DNA of 59,931 bases, from assembly GCA_045617405.1 (NCBI GenBank), contig JAZLIL010000081.1, positions 1-59,931 of the forward strand. The letters run 5' to 3'. Position 1 is the first letter of the stretch. Every line of letters starts with the position of its first letter. The notes under the pieces were generated by a model, which was given only the letters and a program-made list of their open reading frames with translations, was not told the origin of the DNA and did no database searches. This document shows, piece after piece, positions 50,599 to 59,846 of the stretch. Source of the stretch: JAZLIL01 sp045617405. Its GTDB lineage: Bacteria; Bacillota; Clostridia; Lachnospirales; Lachnospiraceae. A program made the position numbers and the translations under genes.

Positions 50599-51890
50599 TG
50601 GATACTACTACGTTAGCAATTCTCGTGCTGATCGGCGGTTTCTTACTGATGGTGCTCCTTCGCTTCCCTATCGCTTATGCGGTCGGTATCGCATCCGTAC
50701 TTTGTCTTGCGGTTCAGGGACTTCCGCTTTCAACAATGTGCCAGTATATGGTAAAGGGTATCTCGTCCTTCTCACTCATGGCGGTTCCGTTCTTTATAAC
50801 CATGGGTATTCTGATGGGCACCGGAGGTATTTCGGAGAAACTGATTAACCTGGCTGATGCCTGCGTAGGCTGGATGACAGGCGGTATGGCAATGGTTAAC
50901 ATCGTTGCTTCCTATTTCTTCGGCGGTATCTCGGGTTCTGCAGCGGCTGACACGGCATCAATCGGCTCAATCATGATTCCTATGATGGTTGATCAGGGAT
51001 ATGATGATGATTTCTCAACAGCAGTTACGATTACGTCTTCATGTGAGGGGCTTCTCGTTCCTCCGAGTCACAACATGGTAATCTACGCAATGAGTGCGGG
51101 CGGTATTTCCGTAGGTTCGCTTTTCCTTGCAGGTTACATTCCCGGAGCGCTTCTTGCAATAAGCCTCATGGTTGGTTCGTATATTATCTCCAAGAAGAGA
51201 CATTACCCGAAGGGTGACAGATTCTCAATAGTCAACCTTGCAAAACAGTTCGTCAAGTCCTTCTGGGCACTCGCAGCTGTTGTTATCGTTGTTATCGGTG
51301 TTGTTGCAGGCTTCTTCACGGCAACCGAATCAGCTGCTATTGCAGTTATCTACAGTCTAATTGTTTCTGTTTTCATCTACAAGGGACTTGACTGGAAGGG
51401 AGTTTGGAAGGCGCTTGATAAGTGTATCGACACACTCTCTATCGTGCTCATCCTCATTGCTACTTCATCAATCTTTGGATTCTGCCTCACAAGACTTCAT
51501 GTCCCGGACATGGCTTCAAAGGCAATCCTTGGGATTTCAGACAATCCTTACATCATTGCACTTTTGATAGACCTGATTCTTCTTGTGCTCGGATGCATTA
51601 TGGATATGGCACCTATCATTCTGATTGCAACGCCTATCCTGCTTCCTATTGCTGTCTCAATCGGTATGAACCCTATCCAGTTCGGTATTGTTATGGTCCT
51701 CAACACAGGTATCGGTCTTCTCACACCTCCTGTAGGAGCCGTACTTTTCATTGGGTCTGCCGTCGGAAAGGTAAAGATGGAGAAGGTAGTAAAAGCGACA
51801 CTTCCTTTCTACCTCTGCATGATTGTAACACTGCTGCTTGTTACATTTATACCTGAGATTGCCATGTTCCTTCCTAATCTCGTAAAGTGA
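50598..51890 (+). CDS. dctM: TRAP transporter large permease (DctM)
   Basis: 430 residues, twelve or so membrane segments of the TRAP/DctM family: SLMAVPFFITMGILMGTGGI, NIVASYFFGGISGSAAADTASIG, PPSHNMVIYAMSAGGISVGSLFLAG, and NTGIGLLTPPVGAVLF near the end. It forms the transport path and couples substrate with sodium. The ATG shares its A with the dctQ stop. A strong terminator follows. Confidence 0.95.
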   Translation: MDTTTLAILVLIGGFLLMVLLRFPIAYAVGIASVLCLAVQGLPLSTMCQYMVKGISSFSLMAVPFFITMGILMGTGGISEKLINLADACVGWMTGGMAMVNIVASYFFGGISGSAAADTASIGSIMIPMMVDQGYDDDFSTAVTITSSCEGLLVPPSHNMVIYAMSAGGISVGSLFLAGYIPGALLAISLMVGSYIISKKRHYPKGDRFSIVNLAKQFVKSFWALAAVVIVVIGVVAGFFTATESAAIAVIYSLIVSVFIYKGLDWKGVWKALDKCIDTLSIVLILIATSSIFGFCLTRLHVPDMASKAILGISDNPYIIALLIDLILLVLGCIMDMAPIILIATPILLPIAVSIGMNPIQFGIVMVLNTGIGLLTPPVGAVLFIGSAVGKVKMEKVVKATLPFYLCMIVTLLLVTFIPEIAMFLPNLVK

Positions 51891-51915
51891 TATAGGTAAG
51901 CAGCGAAGGTTTACT

Positions 51916-51946
51916 AAGGCCCTGATCACTTCAGGGCCTTGATTAT
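51916..51946 (+). terminator. Intrinsic terminator after dctM
   Basis: AAGGCCCTGA pairs perfectly with TCAGGGCCTT around a five-base loop, then GATTAT. It separates the TRAP genes from uxaB, although leak-through may feed the uxa genes, because no clear promoter lies between. Confidence 0.8.
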
Positions 51947-52019
51947 AGGCAGGCTTTTGCAGACGATGCTGCAAACGGCGGCAAACTGAGACAGCCTGTT
52001 TTCGTAGGAGATGTTAAAA

Positions 52020-53369
52020 ATGGCTAAAGAAAGAGTGATTCAGTTTGGTGAAGGGGGGTTCCTTCGAGGGTTTGTGGATTATTTCCTTTACAAACTTAAT
52101 GAAAAGGGTATCTGGGAAGGCGATGTGGTTATAGTTCAGCCCATTGAAAAAGGAATGTGCGAAAAGCTCATGGAGCAGGGGTGCGAGTACAATCTCTATC
52201 TTCGCGGAATTGAGAACGGCATGACTGTCAATGAGAGGACGCACATCAACGTAATCAGCAGGTGCGTTAATCCCTACAATGAATTTGATGAGTATCTGAG
52301 TCTCGCGGAAAACCCTGATTTCAGGTTTATAATATCAAATACGACGGAGGCGGGAATCGAGTATCTTGGAACTGAGAAGCCTGACGATGCTCCTGCTAAG
52401 TCCTATCCGGCAAAGCTTACGCAGCTTCTTTACAGAAGGTTTGAGCTTAAGCTTCCGGGATTTATTCTTATGCCATGTGAACTTATTGACAATAACGCCG
52501 ACAACCTAAAAGCATGCATACTGAAGTACGCAAAGCTCTGGAAGCTTGGTGAGGAGTTCGAGAACTGGATTGTAAATGAAAATGATTTTTGCAACACGCT
52601 TGTTGACAGAATCGTAACAGGTTTTCCGAAGGACGAGGCAGAGTCACTCTGGAAGGAAATCGGATATCAGGACAATCTGCTTGACACTGCCGAGATTTTC
52701 CATCTCTGGGTTATCGGCGGACATCATGAGGACGAGCTTCCGCTCAACGCTGCGGGCTACAACATTGTCTGGACCGATGACGTTACGCCCTACAAGCGCA
52801 GAAAAGTCCGCATACTTAACGGCGGCCACACTTCGATGGTTCTCGGAGCCTATCTCTACGGTCTTAAGACTGTCGGTGAGTGTCTTTCGGATAAGAAGGT
52901 CAGTGCATACCTGAAGAAATGCATTTTCGACGAGATTGTACCTACGCTCGGCAACACCGAAACAGATATCGGTTTCGGAAATGCGGTTATCGAGAGGTTT
53001 TCTAATCCATTTATAAGGCACCTGCTTCTTTCAATCGCACTGAACTCTGTTTCAAAGTTCAAGGTCAGAGTTCTTCCGACAATTCTCGAGTACAAAGAGA
53101 AATTCGGCGCATACCCGTCTGCACTCACGTTCTCAATGGCAGCGCTCATTGCCTTTTACAGAACTGACAAAGCGAATGACGGCGAAGAGATAATGAAGTT
53201 TATGAAAACGGCTTCTGTTTCTGAAATTCTCAGGAAGGAAGAGTACTGGGACAAGGATCTCAGCGACATGATTCCGCTTGTCGAAAGGTACTACAGCCTG
53301 ATCACAGACAAGGGAATGTCGGCAGCTTACGATGAAATTCTTGGTGAAAAAGAGGCAGAAAATGCTTGA
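52020..53369 (+). CDS. uxaB: Tagaturonate reductase
   Basis: 449 residues from ATG 52020; TAGGAG at 52005-52010 is well spaced for it and too close to the ATG at 52011. Mannitol-dehydrogenase family: N-terminal VIQFGEGGFLRGFVDYFLYKL, SNTTEAGIEY, MPCELIDNNADNLK, and RILNGGHTSMVLGAYL with the core Lys/His region. It reduces D-tagaturonate to D-altronate on the galacturonate branch. The 3' end overlaps uxaA by eight bases. Confidence 0.94.
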   Translation: MAKERVIQFGEGGFLRGFVDYFLYKLNEKGIWEGDVVIVQPIEKGMCEKLMEQGCEYNLYLRGIENGMTVNERTHINVISRCVNPYNEFDEYLSLAENPDFRFIISNTTEAGIEYLGTEKPDDAPAKSYPAKLTQLLYRRFELKLPGFILMPCELIDNNADNLKACILKYAKLWKLGEEFENWIVNENDFCNTLVDRIVTGFPKDEAESLWKEIGYQDNLLDTAEIFHLWVIGGHHEDELPLNAAGYNIVWTDDVTPYKRRKVRILNGGHTSMVLGAYLYGLKTVGECLSDKKVSAYLKKCIFDEIVPTLGNTETDIGFGNAVIERFSNPFIRHLLLSIALNSVSKFKVRVLPTILEYKEKFGAYPSALTFSMAALIAFYRTDKANDGEEIMKFMKTASVSEILRKEEYWDKDLSDMIPLVERYYSLITDKGMSAAYDEILGEKEAENA

Positions 53370-54861
53370 TGTAATAAAAATCAACAAATCCGATAATGTG
53401 GTTGTGGCCCTTCGAACCCTAGAGGCTTCGAGCAGAATTATGGTTGACGGTCGTGAGATTATCCTCAACAGGAGAATTGAAAAAGGTCACAAAATTGCCT
53501 GCAAGAAAATAGAAAAGGGCGAAAATGTGATAAAGTACGGCTTTGCAATCGGTTCGGCCCAAAATACAATCGAGCCCGGCGAGCATGTTCACACGCATAA
53601 TTTGCGTACAGGTCTTGGCGACAACCTTGAATATGTGTACAATCCCGTTGATTATGCGGGAAGAATTGAGGCAGAGCTCACTGACGCTGAAAAGTGGTTC
53701 ATGGGATATGAAAGGCACGACGGCAGGGTCGGAATCAGGAACGAGATCTGGATTGTACCTACCGTCGGATGTGTTAATTCGGCTGCAAGAGAGATAGCTG
53801 AACGTTGCAGCGACTATGTCTGTGAGTCGATAGAGGCGGTTAAAGCACTTAATCATCCCTATGGATGTTCACAACTTGGAGACGATCAGGATAACACAAG
53901 GAGAATACTTGCGTCGCTTATCGCTCATCCAAATGCCGGCGGGGTACTGGTACTCGGACTTGGATGTGAAAATTCAGGAATCGAAGCGATTAAGGAGGCT
54001 CTCGGAAGCTTCGATGAGAGTCGTGTCAGATTCCTTAAGTCACAGGACGTTGAAAATGAGATTGAAGAGGGAATCAGGCTGGTGGGAGAGCTTGCCCTAA
54101 ATGCCATGAAGGTTAAGAAAACGAAGCAGCCCATCGAAAAGCTTGTCGTCGGTCTCAAGTGCGGTGGCTCGGACGGTCTTTCGGGAATAACCGCAAATCC
54201 CATAGTCGGCGGTTTTTCTGATTTACTCATCGGAGAAGGCGGTTCAACGATTCTCACTGAGGTTCCCGAGATGTTCGGTGCCGAAACGATACTGATGAGT
54301 CGCGCGGCAAATGAGGAAGTTTTTAATATGACTGTTGAAATGATCAATGACTTTAAAGATTATTTCAGAAAGAACGGTCAGGTGATATATGAGAATCCTT
54401 CACCGGGAAACAAGGCCGGCGGAATTTCCACGCTTGAGGACAAATCGCTCGGGTGCACTCAGAAATCGGGATGTTCGAAGGTGGTTGACGTATTAAAGTA
54501 CGGTGAGTGTGTTAAGACACGCGGATTGACGCTTCTTAGCGCACCCGGAAACGATCTTGTTTCGACAACTGCCATGGTGGCGGCAGGTGCAAACCTGATT
54601 CTGTTTACGACAGGAAGGGGAACGCCTTTCGGAAGCCCTGTTCCGACCATAAAGATTTCGACTGGTTCTGAGCTTGCGAAGAAAAAGCCAAACTGGATTG
54701 ATTTCGATGGAGGCAGGCTTCTCAATGAAGGCGAAAGTCTTGACGTCCTGTCACGTGAGCTGCTGGACCTTGTTTTGCACATTGCCTCGGGTGAGATGTG
54801 CAGGAGTGAAGAGGCAGGATACTGCGACCTTGCCATATTCAAGCAGGGTGTAACATTGTAA
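53362..54861 (+). CDS. uxaA: Altronate dehydratase
   Basis: 499 residues from ATG 53362, inside the end of uxaB (AGAGGCAG site). Residues 1 to about 85 are the small SAF domain (VHTHNLRTGLG); the large part has GYERHDGRVGIRNEIWIVPTVGCVN, NHPYGCSQLGDD, GLGCEN, GLKCGGSDGLSGITANP and TGRGTPFG. It dehydrates D-altronate to 2-keto-3-deoxygluconate and needs iron. It is the UxaA-type, both domains in one chain. Confidence 0.95.
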   Translation: MLDVIKINKSDNVVVALRTLEASSRIMVDGREIILNRRIEKGHKIACKKIEKGENVIKYGFAIGSAQNTIEPGEHVHTHNLRTGLGDNLEYVYNPVDYAGRIEAELTDAEKWFMGYERHDGRVGIRNEIWIVPTVGCVNSAAREIAERCSDYVCESIEAVKALNHPYGCSQLGDDQDNTRRILASLIAHPNAGGVLVLGLGCENSGIEAIKEALGSFDESRVRFLKSQDVENEIEEGIRLVGELALNAMKVKKTKQPIEKLVVGLKCGGSDGLSGITANPIVGGFSDLLIGEGGSTILTEVPEMFGAETILMSRAANEEVFNMTVEMINDFKDYFRKNGQVIYENPSPGNKAGGISTLEDKSLGCTQKSGCSKVVDVLKYGECVKTRGLTLLSAPGNDLVSTTAMVAAGANLILFTTGRGTPFGSPVPTIKISTGSELAKKKPNWIDFDGGRLLNEGESLDVLSRELLDLVLHIASGEMCRSEEAGYCDLAIFKQGVTL

Positions 54862-54889
54862 TTGGAAAAACAGCATATACTTGATATTC

Positions 54890-54910
54890 TCGGGACAATT
54901 CCTGTCCCGA
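54890..54910 (+). terminator. Small hairpin between uxaA and uxaC
   Basis: TCGGGAC pairs with GTCCCGA around AATTCCT, followed by AAGCAAAG. Without a U-tract it is more likely an RNA-processing or pausing site than a terminator. Confidence 0.35.
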
Positions 54911-54932
54911 AAGCAAAGAGGAGGGGTATATA

Positions 54933-56354
54933 ATGAAGAACTTTATGGATAAGGACTTTTTACTGAGTACGGATACAGCAAAGGAACTCTATCGTGAAGC
55001 GGCAGACATGACAAAGATTCCCGTAATCGATTATCACTGCCATATCATTCCGAAAGAAATCGCGGAGGACCGGCAGTTTGAAAACATAGCTCAGGTTTGG
55101 CTCGGCGGTGATCATTATAAGTGGCGTCAGATGAGATCAAACGGCGTTGAGGAGAAGTACATCACAGGCGATGCCTCAGATCGTGAGAAATTCCAGAAGT
55201 GGGCGGAGACTCTCCCGAGACTTATCGGTAATCCCCTTTATCACTGGTCACATCTCGAGCTTCGGTTCTACTTCGGTTATCAGGGAAACCTTAACGGCGA
55301 TACTGCGCAGGAGGTTTGGAATCTTTGCAATGAGAAGCTCGCAAAGAAGGAATTCTCAGTGAGAAATCTCATCAGGATGTCAAATGTAAAGCTTATCTGC
55401 TCGACTGACGATCCCATTGATTCGCTCGAGTATCACAAGCAGATCAGGGAGGACAAGTCATTTGATGTTCAGGTACTTCCTGCATGGAGACCCGACAAAG
55501 CAATGAACATCGAAAAGTCTGATTTCAGGGAGTACATCGGAAAGCTTGAAAAAGCATCGGGTATTTCTGTCACAGACTGGACATCACTTAAGAAGGCTCT
55601 CGCAAACAGAATGGATTTCTTCGGCGAAAACGGATGCCGTGTCAGTGATCACGGACTCGAGTATGTAATGTACGCGGCTTCATCCGATGAGGAAATTGAC
55701 GCCATCTTTAAGAAGGCTCTTGCAGGTGAGACAGTATCTGCAGAAGAGAATATAAAGTATAAGACAGCATTCATGATAAACATGGGACGTGAGACATCGG
55801 CAAGAAAGTGGGTAATGCAGCTTCATTACGGTGCAAAGCGTGACAACAATACTGCGATGTTTAAGAAAATCGGACCTGACACCGGTTATGATGCAATCAA
55901 CAATTATGCCCCGAGTGCGCAGCTTGCTGATTTCTTAAATGCCCTTGCAGTAACAGGCGAACTTCCGAAGACGATTCTTTATTCGCTAAATCCCAACGAC
56001 GATGCTGCAATTACTTCCATCATCGGATGTTTCCAGGACGGAAGCTGCCGCAACAAGGTTCAACAGGGAAGTGCATGGTGGTTTAACGACAACTTTGAGG
56101 GGATGATTTCACAGCTTAAGACATTTGCAAATCTCTCATGCCTTGGAAACCACGTCGGAATGCTCACCGATTCACGTTCGTTCCTCTCCTACACAAGACA
56201 TGATTACTTCAGAAGAATTTTGTGCAAGCTTATCGGCGAGTGGGTTGAGAACGGCGAGTATCCTTACGAGAAGAAGATTCTCGAAGACATCATCAAGGGG
56301 ATTTCATATAATAATGCCATAGATTATTTCGAATTTGAACTTGAGAAGATTTGA
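54933..56354 (+). CDS. uxaC: Glucuronate/galacturonate isomerase
   Basis: 473 residues, the normal UxaC length. N-terminal metal motif IDYHCHIIPKEI, NPLYHWSHLELRFYFG, CSTDDPIDSLEYHK, a central insert to about 330, and the C-terminal GTxxDSR-type GMLTDSRSFLSYTRHDYFRRI. It isomerises D-glucuronate to D-fructuronate and D-galacturonate to D-tagaturonate, so it feeds both UxuB and UxaB. The start follows GAGGAGGGGTATATA. Confidence 0.96.
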   Translation: MKNFMDKDFLLSTDTAKELYREAADMTKIPVIDYHCHIIPKEIAEDRQFENIAQVWLGGDHYKWRQMRSNGVEEKYITGDASDREKFQKWAETLPRLIGNPLYHWSHLELRFYFGYQGNLNGDTAQEVWNLCNEKLAKKEFSVRNLIRMSNVKLICSTDDPIDSLEYHKQIREDKSFDVQVLPAWRPDKAMNIEKSDFREYIGKLEKASGISVTDWTSLKKALANRMDFFGENGCRVSDHGLEYVMYAASSDEEIDAIFKKALAGETVSAEENIKYKTAFMINMGRETSARKWVMQLHYGAKRDNNTAMFKKIGPDTGYDAINNYAPSAQLADFLNALAVTGELPKTILYSLNPNDDAAITSIIGCFQDGSCRNKVQQGSAWWFNDNFEGMISQLKTFANLSCLGNHVGMLTDSRSFLSYTRHDYFRRILCKLIGEWVENGEYPYEKKILEDIIKGISYNNAIDYFEFELEKI

Positions 56355-56489
56355 TTCTGAAACGGTTATTTCCAAAGAAGTTCTTATTATGAGGTTAAAA
56401 GCGGATCCGTGAATTGAAAAGACGGACAAAAGCTAAAGTATGACGTAACGTAAAACTACATAATTCTCTCACTACAAAAGGAGCGGGCG

Positions 56490-56966
56490 ATGAACGATTA
56501 CAGTTTTGAATATGATATACAGGTTTCAGATCTCTGGAAGGCATCCATGTATTATGCATGGTCTTCATATCTTGCAGTCATAAACAGTGTGTGCATTGTT
56601 TCATCTGTCCTGCTCCTGATCGTCAAGTACAGTACTTCACCTAACTGGTTCAGGGTCATCATGATACTGTTCTTCATGGCATTTACGGTGTTTCAGCCGC
56701 TTATCATTCTGGCAAGGTCGAGTGTGAGACTGCAGGGAAAAGAAAGGCATATTCGCCTTCATTTTACGCCTGACAGCGTGCAGGTTACGGCAGGCGACAA
56801 GACGCAGGTGCTTTCATGGGGGGATGTCATGGGACTTTCGGTAAAGCCGGCGATAGTGATAGTCTACCTGAAGAATGGTGAGGGGTATATTCTTAACAAC
56901 AAGGTTCTTGGAAAAGACAGGACAGGATTAATTGAAATGGTTGAACGCATTAAAAGGAGGAAATAG
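56490..56966 (+). CDS. YcxB-like membrane protein inside the uronate operon
   Basis: 158 residues. Two membrane helices at about 27-45 and 55-75, then a C-terminal strand-rich domain (HIRLHFTPDSVQVTAGDKTQVLSWGDVMGL, VIVYLKNGEGYILNN) resembling the YcxB-like domain. The start follows AAAGGAGCGGGCG. Its stop overlaps the GTG in front of kduD by one base. No link to uronate use is known; position alone suggests co-expression. Confidence 0.8.
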   Translation: MNDYSFEYDIQVSDLWKASMYYAWSSYLAVINSVCIVSSVLLLIVKYSTSPNWFRVIMILFFMAFTVFQPLIILARSSVRLQGKERHIRLHFTPDSVQVTAGDKTQVLSWGDVMGLSVKPAIVIVYLKNGEGYILNNKVLGKDRTGLIEMVERIKRRK

Positions 56967-56968
56967 TG

Positions 56969-57772
56969 ATGTTTGATCCTGGGATGTTCTCACTTGAAGG
57001 GAAGACGGCACTTATCACCGGAGCCTCGTACGGCATAGGATTTGCGATTGCATGTGCATATGCAAAGGCGGGAGCAAGGATCGTCTTTAATGACATTAGC
57101 AGTGAACTTGTGGAGAAAGGACTCGCATCCTACAAGGAGCTTGGAATAGAAGCAAGAGGCTATGTCTGCGACGTGACGGAAGAAGACGCCGTCCGGAAGC
57201 TTGTTTCTCAAATTGAAAAGGAGGTCGGCATAATTGACGTTCTTGTCAATAACGCGGGGATAATTAAGAGAATCCCGATGACGCAGATGAGTGCGGATGA
57301 TTTCAGAAAGGTTATCGATGTGGATCTGAATGCACCTTTTATCGTTTCAAAGGCTGTAATTCCGGGAATGATCAAAAAGGGCGGCGGAAAGATTATCAAC
57401 ATTTGCTCTATGATGAGCGAACTCGGGCGTGAGACGGTTTCAGCCTATGCGGCGGCAAAGGGCGGTCTTAAAATGCTCACGAGGAACATCGCGTCAGAGT
57501 ACGGCGAGTACAACATACAGTGCAACGGAATCGGTCCCGGATACATTGCGACACCTCAGACAGCACCGCTGCGCGAAAGGCGGCCGGACGGTTCAAGGCA
57601 TCCGTTTGACAGCTTTATCGTTGCAAAGACACCTGCGGCACGCTGGGGAACTACGGATGACCTTCAGGGACCTGCGGTGTTCCTTGCATCAAAGGCTTCG
57701 GATTTTATTAACGGACATATTCTTTATGTTGACGGAGGCATTCTTGCCTACATCGGCAAGCAGCCAAAGTAG
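56969..57772 (+). CDS. kduD: 2-keto-3-deoxygluconate 5-dehydrogenase (KduD-like SDR)
   Basis: 267 residues from ATG 56969 (GGAGG eight bases upstream; a GTG three bases earlier is possible). Classical short-chain dehydrogenase: NAD motif TGASYGIGFAIA, DVTEED, NNAG, catalytic Ser in ICSMMSELG, and YAAAK; C-terminal GHILYVDGG. KduD reduces 2,5-diketo-3-deoxygluconate to KDG; gluconate 5-dehydrogenases are close relatives, and the neighbours kduI and kdgK favour KduD. Confidence 0.9.
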   Translation: MFDPGMFSLEGKTALITGASYGIGFAIACAYAKAGARIVFNDISSELVEKGLASYKELGIEARGYVCDVTEEDAVRKLVSQIEKEVGIIDVLVNNAGIIKRIPMTQMSADDFRKVIDVDLNAPFIVSKAVIPGMIKKGGGKIINICSMMSELGRETVSAYAAAKGGLKMLTRNIASEYGEYNIQCNGIGPGYIATPQTAPLRERRPDGSRHPFDSFIVAKTPAARWGTTDDLQGPAVFLASKASDFINGHILYVDGGILAYIGKQPK

Positions 57773-57796
57773 TTTCGGTTCGGAAAGGCGGCAGAT

Positions 57797-58657
57797 ATGG
57801 AGATAAGACAGGCATCATCGGCAAGAGATGTAAAGACTTACGACACAAGGAGACTTCGTGAGGAATTCCTCATAGAGGATTTGTTTCTTGAGGGAAAGAT
57901 AAAGCTCGTTTACAGTCAGATTGACAGGATAATCACCGGAGGCTGCGTTCCTGTAGAGGAGATAGAGCTTCCCGCAGGAAGAGAGCTTAAGACAGAATAT
58001 TTTCTTGAGCGCCGCGAACTTGGCGTAATCAACATCGGAGGGGCGGGATATATAAAAGTCGACGGCAGAAAGTATGCCGTCGGACATAAGGAGGCTATGT
58101 ATATCGGCATGGGTTCGAAGGACATTATCTTCGGAAGTGATGACGCAAAGAATCCTGCACATTTCTACTTAAACAGCACTCCCGCACACAGGACATGCCC
58201 GACCGTCCTTATTAAGCCTGAAGGCCGGCAAGAGGACGGGGTTGTGATTGTTTCGGATGCGAACAAGGTTGAACTTGGTTCAATGGAGGATTCAAACCAC
58301 AGAGTTATCTGCAAGTACATCCTTCCCGGACAGGTTGATAGCTGCCAGCTGGTAATGGGCATGACATCGTTAAAGCCGGGAAGCGTCTGGAATACAATGC
58401 CCTGCCACACGCATGACAGAAGAATGGAAGTCTACTTGTACTTCGAACTTCCAGAGAACGCCTTTGTTATGCATTACATGGGAGAACCGACTGAGACACG
58501 TCACATCGTAATGAGAAACGAGCAGGCGGTGATTTCACCCAGCTGGTCAATCCATGCGGGCTGCGGTTCAAGAAACTACACCTTCATCTGGGGAATGGCA
58601 GGTGAGAACCAGACCTTCTCGGATATGGATGATGTAGACAATAAAGATTTAAGATAG
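57797..58657 (+). CDS. kduI: 5-keto-4-deoxyuronate isomerase
   Basis: 286 residues, normal length, cupin fold. ELPAGRELKTEYFLERRELGVINIGG near the start, PCHTHDRRMEVYLYF with the zinc-site His and Glu residues, and SPSWSIHAGCGSRNYTFIWGM. It isomerises 5-keto-4-deoxyuronate from unsaturated pectin or glycosaminoglycan fragments to 2,5-diketo-3-deoxygluconate for KduD. The start ATG 57797 follows GGAAAGGCGGCAGAT. The genes kduD, kduI and kdgK are in pathway-related order. Confidence 0.96.
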   Translation: MEIRQASSARDVKTYDTRRLREEFLIEDLFLEGKIKLVYSQIDRIITGGCVPVEEIELPAGRELKTEYFLERRELGVINIGGAGYIKVDGRKYAVGHKEAMYIGMGSKDIIFGSDDAKNPAHFYLNSTPAHRTCPTVLIKPEGRQEDGVVIVSDANKVELGSMEDSNHRVICKYILPGQVDSCQLVMGMTSLKPGSVWNTMPCHTHDRRMEVYLYFELPENAFVMHYMGEPTETRHIVMRNEQAVISPSWSIHAGCGSRNYTFIWGMAGENQTFSDMDDVDNKDLR

Positions 58658-58728
58658 ATCGGACACCGGTATCGGACGCGGCCGAGCCGGGAAAGGGTGA
58701 AGATCTTTTTATGAGAAAGGAAAAGAAA

Positions 58729-59760
58729 ATGGCAAAAGTAATTACGATGGGTGAGATTATGCTCCGCCTTTCAACACCAAACTTTGAACGTTTCATTCAG
58801 GCGGATGAATTTGACGTCAACTATGGCGGCGGAGAGGCCAACGTTGCAGTCTCGCTTGCAGATTTCGGTCACACGGCCGAGTTCGTTACAGCGGTGCCCG
58901 ATAACGACATCGGCGAGTGCGCCGTAGCAGCGCTCAGAAAGTATAATGTCAGAACCGAACACATCGCACGCTGCGGAGAGCGCCTTGGTATTTACTATCT
59001 TGAGTCGGGCTCATCGATGAGACCTTCAAAGGTAATCTACGACAGGGCACATTCATCAATTTCGACTGCAACGGCAGCGGATTTTGACTTTGATGACATC
59101 TTTAGGGACGCTGACTGGTTCCACTTTACGGGAATTACACCTGCTGTCTCGGATGCTGCTGCAAAGCTCACAGAGGAAGCACTTATCGCAGCAAAGAAGC
59201 ACGGCGTGAAGGTTTCCGTAGACCTTAATTTCAGAAAGAAGCTTTGGAGTTCCGAAAAGGCACAGAAGGTCATGACCGGACTTATGAAATACGTTGATGT
59301 GTGCATCGGAAACGAAGAGGATGCGGAGCTTGTTCTCGGATTCAAGCCCGGCAAGACAGATGTCACGAGCGGAGAACTCGAGCTTGCAGGTTATAAGTCA
59401 ATTTTTGAGCAGATGGTTGACAAATTCGGATTTGAGTACTGTGTATCTTCACTCCGTGTGTCTCATTCGGCATCCGATAACGGCTGGTCCGCATGTATAT
59501 ATTCAAGGGACACTAAGGAATTCTATTATTCGAAGTCCTATGAGATTCATCCGATTGTAGACCGCGTCGGCGGCGGTGATTCATTCGCGGGTGGTGTTAT
59601 TTGCGGAATGCTTGACGGAAAGACAGCTGCACAGGCTCTTGAATTTGGTGTGGCAGCTTCTGCACTTAAGCACACAATCCCAGGAGATTTCAACTTCGTG
59701 ACAAGGAAGGAAGTTGAGATTCTTGCCGGTGGCGATGCTTCGGGAAGAGTTCAGAGGTAG
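58729..59760 (+). CDS. kdgK: 2-keto-3-deoxygluconate kinase (PfkB family)
   Basis: 343 residues from ATG 58729, which has GAAAGGAAAAGAAA upstream. PfkB fold: TMGEIMLRLSTPNFERF, VNYGGGEANVAVSLADFG, DLNFRKKLW, and the C-terminal phosphate-loop VDRVGGGDSFAGGVICGML with the catalytic Asp. It phosphorylates KDG to KDPG, the substrate of the aldolase at 43264. The usual kinase is about 310 residues; the extra length lies in a ~25-residue insertion near 205-235. Confidence 0.93.
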   Translation: MAKVITMGEIMLRLSTPNFERFIQADEFDVNYGGGEANVAVSLADFGHTAEFVTAVPDNDIGECAVAALRKYNVRTEHIARCGERLGIYYLESGSSMRPSKVIYDRAHSSISTATAADFDFDDIFRDADWFHFTGITPAVSDAAAKLTEEALIAAKKHGVKVSVDLNFRKKLWSSEKAQKVMTGLMKYVDVCIGNEEDAELVLGFKPGKTDVTSGELELAGYKSIFEQMVDKFGFEYCVSSLRVSHSASDNGWSACIYSRDTKEFYYSKSYEIHPIVDRVGGGDSFAGGVICGMLDGKTAAQALEFGVAASALKHTIPGDFNFVTRKEVEILAGGDASGRVQR

Positions 59761-59846
59761 TAATACGCACATGTCATGACTGCGGAAACGCAAAAGTATG
59801 ACAGTAAACGAAAGTGTTGAGCATTTTTTGACGAGGAGAAAAGAAT

